DNA of 64,000 nucleotides from Rhizobium sp. ICMP 5592 (GCF_009498525.1 NZ_QSNT01000008.1:1-64000); one strand, 5' to 3'. Numbered from the stretch's first letter, positions 18,349-27,708 are shown. Translations and numbers: made by a program. Notes: generated from the letters alone by a model not told the origin.

Positions 18349-19308
18349 ATGGTTCCTATCCCGATCATCATAGACTGCGATCCGGGCATCGATGACACGA
18401 TCGCCCTTTTGACGGCGTTTGTCTCTCCCGAACTCGACATCCTCGGCATCACCCCGGTCTGCGGCAACCAGCCGCTTGAGCGTACCGTGCGAAACGCGCT
18501 GCAGGTCTGCGAGCTCGGCGGCCGGACCGACGTCCCCGTCTACGCCGGCTGTTTCAGGCCGATGCTGCGCGAGCCGATCTATGGCCAGTTCCACGGCAAA
18601 AGCGGGCTCGGAAATACCAATCTGCCCGAGCCCACCAAGACCGCCGAGCCGATTTCCGCCGTCGATTTTCTGATCGAAACGCTTGATGCAGCCGCCCTTT
18701 CGGGCAGGCGCGTCACGATCTGCTGTCTCGGGCCGATGACGAACCTTGCGATCGCGCTCCGCATGAAGCCTCAGATTGCCGAGGGGGTCGAACGGATCGT
18801 CATGATGGGCGGTGCCTATCGCGAGCCCGGCAATCGGACGATGACGTCGGAGTTCAACATGCTGGCCGATCCACATGCCGCCCATGTGGTCTTCTCGAGC
18901 GGCATTCCGCTGGTGGCACTGGCGCTTGACGCCACCCATCAGGTGATGCTGAAGCCGGAGCATGTGGCGCAATTCGCAAGCGTCAGCGGCCGTATTTCCG
19001 AAACGCTGGCCGAACTGATGGCATTCTGGGATCGCAACGACGTGCGCCGCTATGGATCGCGTGGCGGTCCGCTGCACGACCCGCTTGTTATCGCCTATCT
19101 CCTGGCGCCGCAGTTGTTCCAGACGGAGCGCGCCCGCGTCTTTGTCGAGCATGAAAGCGAGTTGTGCATGGGCCAGACCATCGCCGACTGGTACGGCAAG
19201 AGCGGGCTGGAGCCCAATGCCGACATCGTCACCAGGGTCGATGCCGAAGGTATCATCCAGTTCTTTCTCGACCGGCTTTCCCGCTATGCCGAGAAGGCCG
19301 TCGCATGA
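18349..19308 (+). CDS. inosine/uridine-preferring nucleoside hydrolase family protein
   Basis: This protein has about 319 residues from ATG 18349 (MVPIPIIIDCDPGIDDTIAL). The N-terminal DxDxxxDD calcium-binding motif (DCDPGIDD) is intact. TICCLGPMTNLAIAL, RIVMMGGAYREPGN, SEFNMLADPHAA and GPLHDPLVIAYLL follow; His in LHDP is the catalytic-pocket residue of the family. It hydrolyses the N-glycosidic bond of ribonucleosides to base plus ribose. A GTG at 18310 would give a longer start, but the family core begins right at the ATG. It is the first of two consecutive paralogues. Confidence 0.92.
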   Translation: MVPIPIIIDCDPGIDDTIALLTAFVSPELDILGITPVCGNQPLERTVRNALQVCELGGRTDVPVYAGCFRPMLREPIYGQFHGKSGLGNTNLPEPTKTAEPISAVDFLIETLDAAALSGRRVTICCLGPMTNLAIALRMKPQIAEGVERIVMMGGAYREPGNRTMTSEFNMLADPHAAHVVFSSGIPLVALALDATHQVMLKPEHVAQFASVSGRISETLAELMAFWDRNDVRRYGSRGGPLHDPLVIAYLLAPQLFQTERARVFVEHESELCMGQTIADWYGKSGLEPNADIVTRVDAEGIIQFFLDRLSRYAEKAVA

Positions 19309-20288
19309 GCCGGCATCGGATCATCATCGATGCGGATCCAGGCGTCGATGATGCCGCTGCCATCCTTATGGCGCTGGCGTCTCCGGAGATCGAGGTGCTC
19401 GGTCTTTCGATCGTCGCCGGCAATGTCGCGCTCAAGGATACCGTTGCCAATGCCTGCAAGATCGTCGGCCTGTCGGGTCGCAAGGATGTGGGCGTCCATG
19501 CCGGGGCATCCGGCCCGCTCGTCAGGGGACAAGTCTATGGCAAATATGTCGAGATCGGCTCTTTCGATGACGAACTTGTCGTATCAGGCGATATCGTGCC
19601 GTCGGATGAGCACGCCGTCCATTTCATCGTCCGTACGGCCCGCGCGGCCGCCGAGGTATGTGACCCTATCACCCTTTGTGCCATCGGGCCGCTGACCAAT
19701 GTCGCACTGGCGCTGATCCAGCATCCGGATGTCGCCAAGGGCATCGGCCGGATTGTCTCGATGGGCGGAGCGTTTATCGCGCTCGGCCATCGCACGCCCT
19801 GGGCGGAATTCAACATCTATGCCGATCCGCATGCCGCCGAGATCATCTATGGTTCCGGCGTTCCACTCGTCGTCATGCCGCTCGACATGACGTTTCAGGC
19901 CTTGTTCACGGCCGAACACTTTCAACAATTGCGTGAGCGGGGCGGGAAGGCGGGTGCCGCGTTGTTCAATCTTTTTTCGGCGTTCGATCGCAGCGACGAG
20001 AAACGGTTCGGCCGGCCGGGCGGCCCGATGCATGATGCAACGACGATTGCCTGGCTGTTGCGGCCGGATCTGTTCAAGAGCCGTAAGGCTGCCGTCGGCG
20101 TTCAGGTAACCGGGCTGACCATGGGCTATACCTATGCCGATTTCTATCAGAAGACGGATCGCACGCCGCAGGCCGATATCATGACCGATGTGGATGAAAC
20201 GGGCTTCATAAACCTGCTGGTCGAGCGCATTTCTCAGTATGGGAGCGCTTCACCTCAGCCCAACACGCCGGGAGGGCGCAAGCCATGA
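19305..20288 (+). CDS. second nucleoside hydrolase family protein
   Basis: This 327-residue protein starts at ATG 19305, overlapping the stop of the previous gene (ATGA). It carries the calcium motif in IIIDADPGVDDAAAILMALA, plus LCAIGPLTNVALAL, RIVSMGGAFIALGH, AEFNIYADPHAAEII and GPMHDATTIAWLL. It is clearly paralogous to the preceding hydrolase but divergent enough to suggest a different base preference (inference). Its stop overlaps the permease start at 20285. Confidence 0.92.
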   Translation: MSRHRIIIDADPGVDDAAAILMALASPEIEVLGLSIVAGNVALKDTVANACKIVGLSGRKDVGVHAGASGPLVRGQVYGKYVEIGSFDDELVVSGDIVPSDEHAVHFIVRTARAAAEVCDPITLCAIGPLTNVALALIQHPDVAKGIGRIVSMGGAFIALGHRTPWAEFNIYADPHAAEIIYGSGVPLVVMPLDMTFQALFTAEHFQQLRERGGKAGAALFNLFSAFDRSDEKRFGRPGGPMHDATTIAWLLRPDLFKSRKAAVGVQVTGLTMGYTYADFYQKTDRTPQADIMTDVDETGFINLLVERISQYGSASPQPNTPGGRKP

Positions 20289-21259
20289 GCGGCTATCTCA
20301 TCAGCCGATGCCTCCAGACCGTCCTCACACTTTTCGTCATGTCGATACTGGTGTTTGCCGGGCTTTACCTGGTGGGCAATCCGATTGATGTTTTGCTGAG
20401 CCCGACGGCGACACCCGCGGAACGTCTGCAGATCATCCAGTCTTTCGGCCTCGATAAGCCGGTCTGGGAGCAATATTGGCTCTTCCTGACACGAGCGCTG
20501 CACGGCGATCTCGGCAATTCATTCGTGTTCAACCAGCCAGCCCTGACCCTCATTCTCAATCGCATGCCGGCGACGCTCGAGCTTGCTTTCGTTGCTCTCG
20601 TTATCGGGCTTGTCGTCGGCATTCCCCTGGGCGTCTATGCCGGGCTCAAACCGAAGGGCCTGATTTCGAAATCGGTGATGACCTTGTCGATCCTCGGATT
20701 TAGCCTGCCGACGTTCTGGATCGGCCTGGTGATGGTGATGGTCTTCAGCGTGTACCTCGGCTGGTTGCCCGCGTCGGGGCGGGGCCAAACTGTCTCTGTC
20801 CTTGGAGTGCCGCTTAGCCTCTTCACACTGGATGGCCTGTCTCATCTCCTCCTGCCGGCCCTCAACCTGGCGCTCTTCAAGATCTCGCTGATCATCCGCC
20901 TGACGCGGGCGGGTGTACTTGAGACGATGCAGCTGGATTTCGTGCGCTTTGCCCGCGCCAAAGGCCTGCCGGAGCGCCGTATCGTCACCTTCCACGTGCT
21001 GAAGAATACGCTCATCCCGCTGATCACCGTGATCGGCCTCGAACTCGGCTCACTGATCGCCTTTGCCGTGGTGACGGAGACGATCTTTGCCTGGCCCGGC
21101 ATGGGCAAACTCATCATCGATGCCATCGCTGTGCTCGATCGCCCGGTCATTCTCGCCTATCTGCTGATCACGGTAGTCATGTTCAGCGTCATCAACCTCC
21201 TGGTCGACATTCTCTATTCGATCGTCGATCCGCGCGTTCGTCTTGAAGGGAATTCGTGA
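20285..21259 (+). CDS. ABC transporter permease, DppB type
   Basis: This 324-residue inner-membrane permease has an N-terminal membrane anchor and a DppB-type core: FGLDKPVWEQYWLFLTRALH, GDLGNSFVFNQP, then six predicted helices. The EAA-like loop is FVRFARAKGLPERRIVTFHV followed by LKNTLIPLITVIGLELG. It pairs with the DppC-type permease next in the operon. Genes overlap at both ends, implying translational coupling. Confidence 0.94.
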   Translation: MSGYLISRCLQTVLTLFVMSILVFAGLYLVGNPIDVLLSPTATPAERLQIIQSFGLDKPVWEQYWLFLTRALHGDLGNSFVFNQPALTLILNRMPATLELAFVALVIGLVVGIPLGVYAGLKPKGLISKSVMTLSILGFSLPTFWIGLVMVMVFSVYLGWLPASGRGQTVSVLGVPLSLFTLDGLSHLLLPALNLALFKISLIIRLTRAGVLETMQLDFVRFARAKGLPERRIVTFHVLKNTLIPLITVIGLELGSLIAFAVVTETIFAWPGMGKLIIDAIAVLDRPVILAYLLITVVMFSVINLLVDILYSIVDPRVRLEGNS

Positions 21260-22197
21260 TGAGCCGGGACATGAAAGACGCAGGCTCGATCCATGCCGGC
21301 TCTGCAGGAGGGCAGGAGCGATCCTCACATTCGCCTTTTGCGCGGACTTTACAGGCCCTGCTCCATGACAAGCACGCGCTTGTCGGCCTTATCATCGTTG
21401 TCCTCTTTGTCGCCGCTGCGGTTCTCGGTCCCGTCATCGCACCACAGAATCCCTACGACCTGTCGCAGCTCGACATTATGGATGGACGGCTGCCGCCCGG
21501 CTCGCAAAGTGCGAGCGGGCTGATCTACTTGCTTGGCACGGACGATCAGGGTCGCGATCTCGCGAGCGCCATCCTCTACGGGCTTCGCACCAGCATTCTG
21601 GTCGGCGTCACCAGTGCGGCCGTTGCCCTTGCCATCGGCGCATCCATCGGCCTGATGAGCGCCTATGTTGGCGGTCGGCTCGATGCCTTCATCATGCGTG
21701 TCGTCGATATCCAGTTGAGTTTTCCGGCGATTCTGATTGCCCTGATCTTCCTTGCGATCCTGGGGCAGGGTGTCGACAAAATCATCCTGGCGTTGATCGT
21801 CACCCAATGGGCCTATTATGCGCGCACGACACGCGGATCGGCATTGGTGGAGCGCAAGCGTGCCTATGTGGATGCTGCCCGCTCGATGGCGCTTCCCGGC
21901 AGGCGGATCCTGTTCCGGCATATTCTGCCGAACTGCCTGCCGCCGCTCATCATCGTCGCGACCATGCGCGTTGCCTATGCCATCATGCTAGAAGCGACGT
22001 TGTCCTTCCTCGGCATTGGCCTGCCGGTGACGCAGCCGTCCCTCGGTCTGCTCATTTCGAACGGCTTCGAATATCTGCTGTCGGGCGACTATTGGATCAG
22101 CTTCTTTCCCGGCCTTGCGCTTCTTATGCTGATCGTGGCGATCAACCTGATCGGTGATGCCTTGCGCGACATCCTTAATCCTCGTCGGGAAGGCTGA
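21259..22197 (+). CDS. ABC transporter permease, DppC type
   Basis: This protein has about 312 residues. It carries the DppC hallmarks LLGTDDQGRDLASAILYGLR near residue 100, multiple helices, and the EAA loop RKRAYVDAARSMALPGRRIL followed by FRHILPNCLPPLIIVATM. ATG 21259 is used; a GTG one codon upstream is also possible, and GAAGGGAA precedes both. It forms the second half of the translocation pore of the putative nucleoside importer. Confidence 0.94.
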   Translation: MSRDMKDAGSIHAGSAGGQERSSHSPFARTLQALLHDKHALVGLIIVVLFVAAAVLGPVIAPQNPYDLSQLDIMDGRLPPGSQSASGLIYLLGTDDQGRDLASAILYGLRTSILVGVTSAAVALAIGASIGLMSAYVGGRLDAFIMRVVDIQLSFPAILIALIFLAILGQGVDKIILALIVTQWAYYARTTRGSALVERKRAYVDAARSMALPGRRILFRHILPNCLPPLIIVATMRVAYAIMLEATLSFLGIGLPVTQPSLGLLISNGFEYLLSGDYWISFFPGLALLMLIVAINLIGDALRDILNPRREG

Positions 22198-22200
22198 GAG

Positions 22201-24006
22201 ATGACCAATCCGATACTTTCCATTTCTAACCTCAACGCGTCGTTTCGCGTCAATGGCGATTGGCGAAACGTCGTTCGCGATGCCAGCTTCGATATCGGTG
22301 CCAGGGAAACTGTCGCCGTGGTCGGGGAGTCTGGTTCCGGCAAGAGCGTCACGGCCATGTCGATCATGCGGCTGCTATCGCCGGGCAATTCGCGCGTAAC
22401 AGGCAAGATTGAGTTCGAGGGCACCAATCTGCTCGACCTGCCGCTGGCGCAGATGCAGTCGATCCGCGGCAACCGCATCGGCATGATCTTCCAGGAGCCG
22501 ATGACCAGCCTCAATCCGGTGCTGAAGATCGGCAAGCAGATCACCGAGGTCCTGGTCCATCATCGCGGCATGTCGCATTCGCAGGCGGAGGCGGAAGCCG
22601 TTCGGTTGCTGGAAAAGGTCCGCATTCCCTCCGCCAAGTCGCGCCTTGGCGAATATCCGATGAATTTCTCCGGCGGCATGCGCCAGCGCGTCGTCATCGC
22701 GATCGCGCTCGCCTGCAGCCCGAAGCTGCTGATCGCCGATGAGCCGACGACGGCGCTCGACGTGACGATCCAGGCGCAGATCCTCGAATTGATCAAGACG
22801 CTGCAGGAAGAGGAGGGCATGTCCGTCCTCTTCATCACCCATGACATGGGCGTGGTCGCCGAAATCTCCGATCGGACTGTCGTGATGTATCGCGGCGACG
22901 TGGTCGAGACCGGAACAACGGAGGAGATTTTCGCTGGAGCGAAACACCCCTATACTCGCGCGCTCCTTTCCGCAGTGCCGCAGCTCGGCTCCATGAAAGG
23001 CATCGAGAGGCCACTGCGTTTTCCTCTGGTGGACATGGCGACCGGCGAAATGCAGCCGGTAAAGCCGACCGAGGATACCGTCAGGCGCAGCGATGCGCCG
23101 GTCCTCAAGGTCGATAATCTCGTCGCCCGTTTTCCGATCAGGAAAGGCTTTCTGCGCAGGACGGTTGGTAGCATCCACGCCGTCGAGAACATATCCCTGG
23201 AGCTGCTGCAGGGTGAGACGCTTTCGCTCGTCGGCGAATCCGGCTGCGGCAAGACGACGACGGGCCGTTCAATCATCCGATTGACGGATCCGACCTCCGG
23301 TAAGATCCGGATCGACGGCAGGAATGTCGATGGCGCGGGGACGTCGGAACTGGCAAGTATTCGCCGCGAGGCGCAGATGATCTTCCAGGATCCTTTTGAA
23401 AGCCTCAATCCGCGCATCCGCATCGGCGCGGCGATTGCCGAACCGATCGTGACACATGGCCTGGCAAGCCTGGCCGAGGCGAAAGAGCGTGTCGGCGATC
23501 TACTGGAGCGTGTCGGCCTTACCGCCTCGATGGCGGATCGTTTCCCGCATGAATTCTCAGGCGGCCAGCGGCAGCGTGTCTGCATCGCCCGTGCGCTTGC
23601 GCTTGAGCCGAAGTTGATCATCGCGGACGAATCCGTTTCCGCGCTCGATGTTTCGGTCAAGGCGCAGGTCATCAACCTGATGCTCGATCTGCAGGAAAAA
23701 TACGGCCTCGGCTATCTCTTCATCTCACATGATATGGCTGTTGTGGAGCGGATCAGCCATCGCGTGGCGGTCATGTATCTCGGCGAGATCGTCGAGATCG
23801 GGCCACGGCAGGCAGTCTTTGAAAATCCCCAGCACGACTATACGAAACGCCTGATGGCGGCTGTCCCAATCGCCGATCCCTCTCGCCGTCGGACGCGCCG
23901 CGTTTCCAATGAGGAGATCAAGAGCCCCTTCCGCGCCGTCGACTATGTCGTGCCGCGGCGTCGCTACCAGCAAGCAGGTGAGGGGCATTTCTTCCAGGTC
24001 AACTAA
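22201..24006 (+). CDS. fused dual ATP-binding protein of oligopeptide-type ABC importer
   Basis: This 601-residue protein carries two complete nucleotide-binding domains in tandem (DppD-DppF fusion, GsiA-like). Domain 1 (about 1-270) has Walker A GESGSGKS, signature SGGMRQR and Walker B LLIADEPTTALD. Domain 2 (about 300-570) has Walker A GESGCGKT, signature SGGQRQR and Walker B LIIADESVSALD, where Ser replaces the usual Pro after the catalytic Glu. It energises the two preceding permeases. It starts 3 bases after the permease stop. Confidence 0.95.
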   Translation: MTNPILSISNLNASFRVNGDWRNVVRDASFDIGARETVAVVGESGSGKSVTAMSIMRLLSPGNSRVTGKIEFEGTNLLDLPLAQMQSIRGNRIGMIFQEPMTSLNPVLKIGKQITEVLVHHRGMSHSQAEAEAVRLLEKVRIPSAKSRLGEYPMNFSGGMRQRVVIAIALACSPKLLIADEPTTALDVTIQAQILELIKTLQEEEGMSVLFITHDMGVVAEISDRTVVMYRGDVVETGTTEEIFAGAKHPYTRALLSAVPQLGSMKGIERPLRFPLVDMATGEMQPVKPTEDTVRRSDAPVLKVDNLVARFPIRKGFLRRTVGSIHAVENISLELLQGETLSLVGESGCGKTTTGRSIIRLTDPTSGKIRIDGRNVDGAGTSELASIRREAQMIFQDPFESLNPRIRIGAAIAEPIVTHGLASLAEAKERVGDLLERVGLTASMADRFPHEFSGGQRQRVCIARALALEPKLIIADESVSALDVSVKAQVINLMLDLQEKYGLGYLFISHDMAVVERISHRVAVMYLGEIVEIGPRQAVFENPQHDYTKRLMAAVPIADPSRRRTRRVSNEEIKSPFRAVDYVVPRRRYQQAGEGHFFQVN

Positions 24007-24020
24007 CGAGAGCGCATGTC

Positions 24021-24104
24021 GTGATCGTCGGGCTCGGTTCGATCAATATCTATTTCATCTTGTTGACGGACATGCCGCGGCGGAGACAGACTACACAGGT
24101 TTGA
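24021..24104 (+). pseudogene. ribokinase (PfkB family) N-terminal remnant
   Basis: A frame from GTG 24021 reads VIVGLGSINIYFILLTDMPR and continues RRQTTQV before a stop. Intact ribokinases begin in the same way, with a (M)IVGLGSINID core followed by a P-x-P-G-E-T segment. Only this start survives, 14 bases after the ATPase gene. A ribokinase would complete the operon logically by phosphorylating ribose released by the nucleoside hydrolases. The assignment rests on a short match. Confidence 0.6.
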
Positions 24105-24395
24105 AAGCGCACTGACAGGCACCGCTGCTCGGCAAGCTTTCTCGCGAATGTGATTGCGACAACCTCATAAGCAACTTTCATTATCTGCCTACACACGGCA
24201 CTTCAATGAATCTGGTTGCTAGACAGGTGGTTCGATACTGTTCAAGAGCAACGAGTGAACCTCTCCCCAAGACTAATCTTCCAGGGCGGACGTTGAGCAG
24301 TGCGCTCCAAAGGGGCAAGCTGTCTATTGCACTCTTATTGACTCCGCCTGTCACACAGCCGAAAAGAACTTGCGGCAACACAGGGGAGATAACTC

Positions 24396-24830
24396 ATGGC
24401 TGACGAGAACAATACGGGCTCTATTGTCGAGGGCGTAGAGACGGATACATCGGCAAAGACGCCGGCGCCTAAGAAGCAACGCGCACCACGGCGCCAAAAG
24501 GCAGTTGCCGAGGCGACGGCAGCGACGTCGACTGCTGAGGCTGTGAAGGCGCCAAGAGGTCGCAGGAAGCGTGCCGAACAAGCCGCTGAAACGACACCAG
24601 TCGAAACGCCGGTCGCCAAGCAGCGCAAGACGAGAGGCCCCAACAAGGGTCCCAGAAAAAATAGTGCGACAAAGCAAACCGGGCAGACGGCCAAGGCGTC
24701 CGTTCCGGCACTTGATGAGTTCGCGGATCTTATTCAGCTTGAAGAAGAGAATAAGCGACTTCGCAAAGCCCTGTCAGAGAAGCTGCGCGCGGAAAATGCC
24801 GATTTGCGCAAAAGACTCGGGCTCGATTGA
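24396..24830 (+). CDS. SyrB-like protein (first of three)
   Basis: This 144-residue protein is rich in Lys, Ala and Thr (PKKQRAPRRQKAVAEATAAT, RGRRKRAEQAAE) with a C-terminal coiled coil (ADLIQLEEENKRLRKALSEK then LRAENADLRKRLGLD). This is the layout of SyrB, a symbiosis-related regulator described in Sinorhizobium meliloti. The basic N-terminal part resembles histone H1-like tails and may bind DNA; the coiled coil should mediate multimerisation (inference). GGGGAG precedes the ATG. Two longer relatives follow. Confidence 0.8.
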   Translation: MADENNTGSIVEGVETDTSAKTPAPKKQRAPRRQKAVAEATAATSTAEAVKAPRGRRKRAEQAAETTPVETPVAKQRKTRGPNKGPRKNSATKQTGQTAKASVPALDEFADLIQLEEENKRLRKALSEKLRAENADLRKRLGLD

Positions 24831-24972
24831 TCACCGAGCAACAATCGAGTGGTTGTGGGATCGCCCTCGGCCACTTCATTGTTGGCAGCAAAGACATTCC
24901 CGGGCTCGTCTCGCGAGCCAGATCCAGAGCTGCGGCAACGTCGTGGTGCAGTTTGCTCGAGGTTGAAACACG

Positions 24973-25581
24973 ATGAAATCGCCATGGAAATTTCTTGTTC
25001 AATTGACGTCACGGGGACGAGCGGCCGAAACGCCGGCGGCTTCGATTGAGCATGATGCCGAAGCCGCGGCAAACGAAAGCGAAGCAGAACAGACGCCGAT
25101 ACTTCCGTTAAGCTCGACGGAAGCATTCGATAGACCTGACCACGGTGATACCGCACCTGCAGATCTCGCGGCGACATCGTCATCAAACGAAACCGGAAGC
25201 GATCTCGATGCGACGCCGGCGGTCTTGCTGCCAGGCGATGTTGAAAAGGTCCAGGCATCGGCGCGTGAGGAAGTTCGCCAGTCGAGTGTTGAAGCGCATG
25301 CTTTGGTGCGGGAAAACGCGACAAGCAAACAGTCTCCACGAAAGCCGCCGACGAAGCGGCCAGCACGCGTCAGGAGAGCCCGCACCGATATGGATGCGGC
25401 GAGGATCGTCACCACAAGTCAGGATCAAAGTGCACAATCCCCGTCGCCCCTGGGAACCTTCTTCGATGAGGCGGTCAGCCTTGATGAAGAAATCAAGCAG
25501 CTGAGAGGCCAGTTGGCTCAAAAGCTGCATTTGCAGAATGTTCAGCTTAAAAAGATGCTTCAGCGATTCAACGCATCGTGA
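24973..25581 (+). CDS. SyrB-like protein (second of three)
   Basis: This 202-residue protein has a low-complexity acidic and Ser/Thr-rich N-terminal half and a basic patch (SPRKPPTKRPARVRRARTDM). A C-terminal coiled coil (VSLDEEIKQLRGQLAQKLHL then QNVQLKKMLQRFNAS) matches the end of its downstream neighbour. It lacks the exact C-terminus of the first SyrB-like protein but has the same order: disordered region, basic patch, leucine-spaced helix. No enzymatic motif is seen. Confidence 0.65.
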   Translation: MKSPWKFLVQLTSRGRAAETPAASIEHDAEAAANESEAEQTPILPLSSTEAFDRPDHGDTAPADLAATSSSNETGSDLDATPAVLLPGDVEKVQASAREEVRQSSVEAHALVRENATSKQSPRKPPTKRPARVRRARTDMDAARIVTTSQDQSAQSPSPLGTFFDEAVSLDEEIKQLRGQLAQKLHLQNVQLKKMLQRFNAS

Positions 25582-25613
25582 GCTTGCCTTAAAATCTCAA
25601 AGATCGGACACAT

Positions 25614-26219
25614 ATGAAAACACAGCAACGAAACTTCGTCGTCGAATTCAAGTCGGGGCGTCGACGTTCAAGTCTGAAGCAAGATGCAATTTGGGGCGGT
25701 ACGGATCTCAAGGCTCTTGCGCGTGAGGCGGAGGCGGAAGCGCCGCATCTGTTCGAGCGCAGCACGGTTTCAGCAACTGAGGACCAGGATGGCGTGATGT
25801 CGCCGGATTTGGAGCCGGCAACTCGTTGCGACGACAGGATCGAGACCCTCGACGACAAAAAGATTTCGGCTTCATTGGCCGAGATGGAGCAAAGCTATCC
25901 GCCGTCGCAAAACGATGTTTCAGCCGTCAGTCCGGTTTCGGAATCGAAAGAAAACCCTCCAGAGCAGGGATATCCGAAAGCGCCGCGGCGTCGGCGTGAC
26001 GCAGGCGCCGTTCATCGCACCAAGGGTGCAAAAGGCGCAGCCATTATGCGATCGGCAGCGGTTCAACTCGAAGTACCCTCCGATGAGTTGGTCGTACTTG
26101 AGGAAGAGAATCGACGGCTGCAGGGCTTGCTGGCAGAACATCTGCGTCAACAGAACGTTCAGCTTCGAAAGATGCTTGAGCGGTTCGGTGGTATTTGGGG
26201 TCGGAACAAGAGCAGTTAG
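25614..26219 (+). CDS. SyrB-like protein (third of three)
   Basis: This 201-residue protein starts MKTQQRNFVVEFKSGRRRSS. The middle is acidic and disordered, followed by a basic patch (YPKAPRRRRDAGAVHRTKGA) and a C-terminal coiled coil (LEEENRRLQGLLAEHLRQQN then VQLRKMLERFGG). The LEEEN-x-x-L core is shared with the first paralogue and the QNVQL-x-KML-x-RF tail with the second, so the three genes look like products of tandem duplication. The start has only a weak ribosome site. Confidence 0.65.
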   Translation: MKTQQRNFVVEFKSGRRRSSLKQDAIWGGTDLKALAREAEAEAPHLFERSTVSATEDQDGVMSPDLEPATRCDDRIETLDDKKISASLAEMEQSYPPSQNDVSAVSPVSESKENPPEQGYPKAPRRRRDAGAVHRTKGAKGAAIMRSAAVQLEVPSDELVVLEEENRRLQGLLAEHLRQQNVQLRKMLERFGGIWGRNKSS

Positions 26220-26709
26220 AAATCCTGCGCTAAGAACGAACGGACGATGAACATCCTACGGATTTGAGACGGTTGTCGGGAAGTCGCAATGGCTCAATCC
26301 CTTCGAAGTGTGTTTTCCAAGGATGACCCCGTGGGCGCCGGATTTAAGGCATTGAAATATATTCGATTTTTGCAATATGTGGCGGTCGTACCGGTGACGC
26401 CCTCGACCCTATAGATATTTCGATTTTCCTATTGATTCAAATTGTTGCCGGGGATCTCAACGGGGTCATTGTTCGGAGCCGGTTCACATTTAGCCTGACG
26501 TCACCAACCAGTGCCTATTAGGGCGTCGGTTTTCAATTTCAGTAATGTCTGTGCCCTATCTTTCTATGCCAGTACATCGATCGTCCGACCTCATGTGATC
26601 ATGCGTGTCCAATGCTACAGATTATCAATTCTGCAACACCTTCCAGGAACCGTAGTTTTCGAAGTTCTTATGGATGGACAACAGCGGACGTTGGCGGTGA
26701 TATGAGACT
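26220..26709. other. intergenic region, nothing recognised
   Basis: This stretch of about 490 bases is relatively AT-rich. I find no supported gene, hairpin with T-run, or repeat. Confidence 0.4.
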
Positions 26710-26907
26710 ATGGACTGGTCTTCGTTCGAGAGCGATGCGATGGGGTTTGTAAGCTGGCGGCTCGTCGGGATGCTCAGATTGCATAGCCAGCGCCACGCTC
26801 GCGCCCTTGATGAGCCGTACGAGCCATGGGTTTATATGGCTATTGATCGCTTCGAGCGTGAGATCGAGGCTTTCTATCGGCGCTCGGGATTTTCCATTGT
26901 AACGTGA
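26710..26907 (+). CDS. small hypothetical protein
   Basis: This is a possible 65-residue protein, MDWSSFESDAMGFVSWRLVG onward, with YMAIDRFEREIEAFYRRSGF near its end. It is amphipathic and helix-rich by appearance. There is no known family and only a weak ribosome site. Confidence 0.35.
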   Translation: MDWSSFESDAMGFVSWRLVGMLRLHSQRHARALDEPYEPWVYMAIDRFEREIEAFYRRSGFSIVT

Positions 26908-27094
26908 GAGCCGAATTGCCGCGCCGGTTTGCGGTATGATTTTCGGGTGCTGGGCGTTCGGCACGGGTAGACCGGCGGTTCAGACTAAACCGTTGTACTA
27001 TCAACAGAGGATTCTCTAGCGCAGGTTCAAATCCTATCAAGGCCAAGGGTTCTCAAGACCTCCTGGGGCCTTATGGAGACCCGTGGCATCAGCA

Positions 27095-27478
27095 TTAGTG
27101 AGGCGTGTTGGCCGGTGTATGCAGTGAGGCTCCTGCCTTTTCGGCCGTTGCCCGCAGGCGCTTGTCTCTGGTCCACAGGGCCGCTGTCTGGTCAAGGAGA
27201 ACGGACGCCAGCAAATGGGCATCCGTGTAACCAATGCCCATACTGAAAATACCATGTCCGTCGATCATTATCATGACTTCGTCATGCGTGGCAACGACTG
27301 CGCCATGCTGGGCCGCCAAGAAAGCTATGACGTTGTCGCGATCCCGAAGGCTGCCGAGAGCTAGCTCGCCGATCACGCTCGGATGGCAAAGCAATCGATC
27401 GTCTTCAATAATCCTGCGTAGCTCTGCATCGGCATGTCGGAAATGATCAATCCAGATCGAGGTGTCTGCTAATATCAC
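27095..27478 (-). CDS. vapC: PIN-domain toxin, VapC family
   Basis: This 127-residue PIN-domain ribonuclease has the four acidic active-site residues visible: D5 in MILADTSIWID, E38 in VIGELALG, D86 in GYTDAHLLAS and D105 in LWTRDKRLR. VapC toxins cleave RNA, often initiator tRNA, using magnesium at this site. The start overlaps the antitoxin stop (ATGA), the normal VapBC order with antitoxin first. The C-terminus appears complete. Confidence 0.92.
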   Translation of the reverse strand: MILADTSIWIDHFRHADAELRRIIEDDRLLCHPSVIGELALGSLRDRDNVIAFLAAQHGAVVATHDEVMIMIDGHGIFSMGIGYTDAHLLASVLLDQTAALWTRDKRLRATAEKAGASLHTPANTPH

Positions 27479-27675
27479 TTAACTGCCGCGCTCCGGCGGC
27501 GCGGGGCTGCCTCGGCGTCGGGCATGGTTCCTCCGAGCGCGATGAGGCGTTTTCCGGACTCCACACGCACAAGTGTCTCCAACGCCTGGCGGACGAGCGC
27601 CGCGGTTTCCTTGGTGCCGGTCAATGATTTCGCCCTGTCCATGAGTGCGTCATCGAGATTGATAGTAGATCGCAT
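27475..27675 (-). CDS. vapB: VapB-type antitoxin
   Basis: This 66-residue antitoxin has a ribbon-helix-helix-like N-terminus (MRSTINLDDALMDRAKSLTG, TKETAALVRQALETLV). Its C-terminal tail (LIALGGTMPDAEAAPRRRSA) would wrap around the PIN toxin and occupy its active site. It lies directly before vapC with a 4-base overlap. A palindrome 34 bases upstream is the likely autoregulatory operator. Confidence 0.88.
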   Translation of the reverse strand: MRSTINLDDALMDRAKSLTGTKETAALVRQALETLVRVESGKRLIALGGTMPDAEAAPRRRSAAVK

Positions 27676-27708
27676 GAGCCGAATCCCTTATTGAGGCACA
27701 TAAAATAG

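Noticed and set aside
18100..19152. 350-codon open frame antisense to the aldolase and first nucleoside hydrolase genes
   Set aside because: The plus strand encodes well-conserved enzymes across the whole stretch, and the antisense translation has no recognisable domain.
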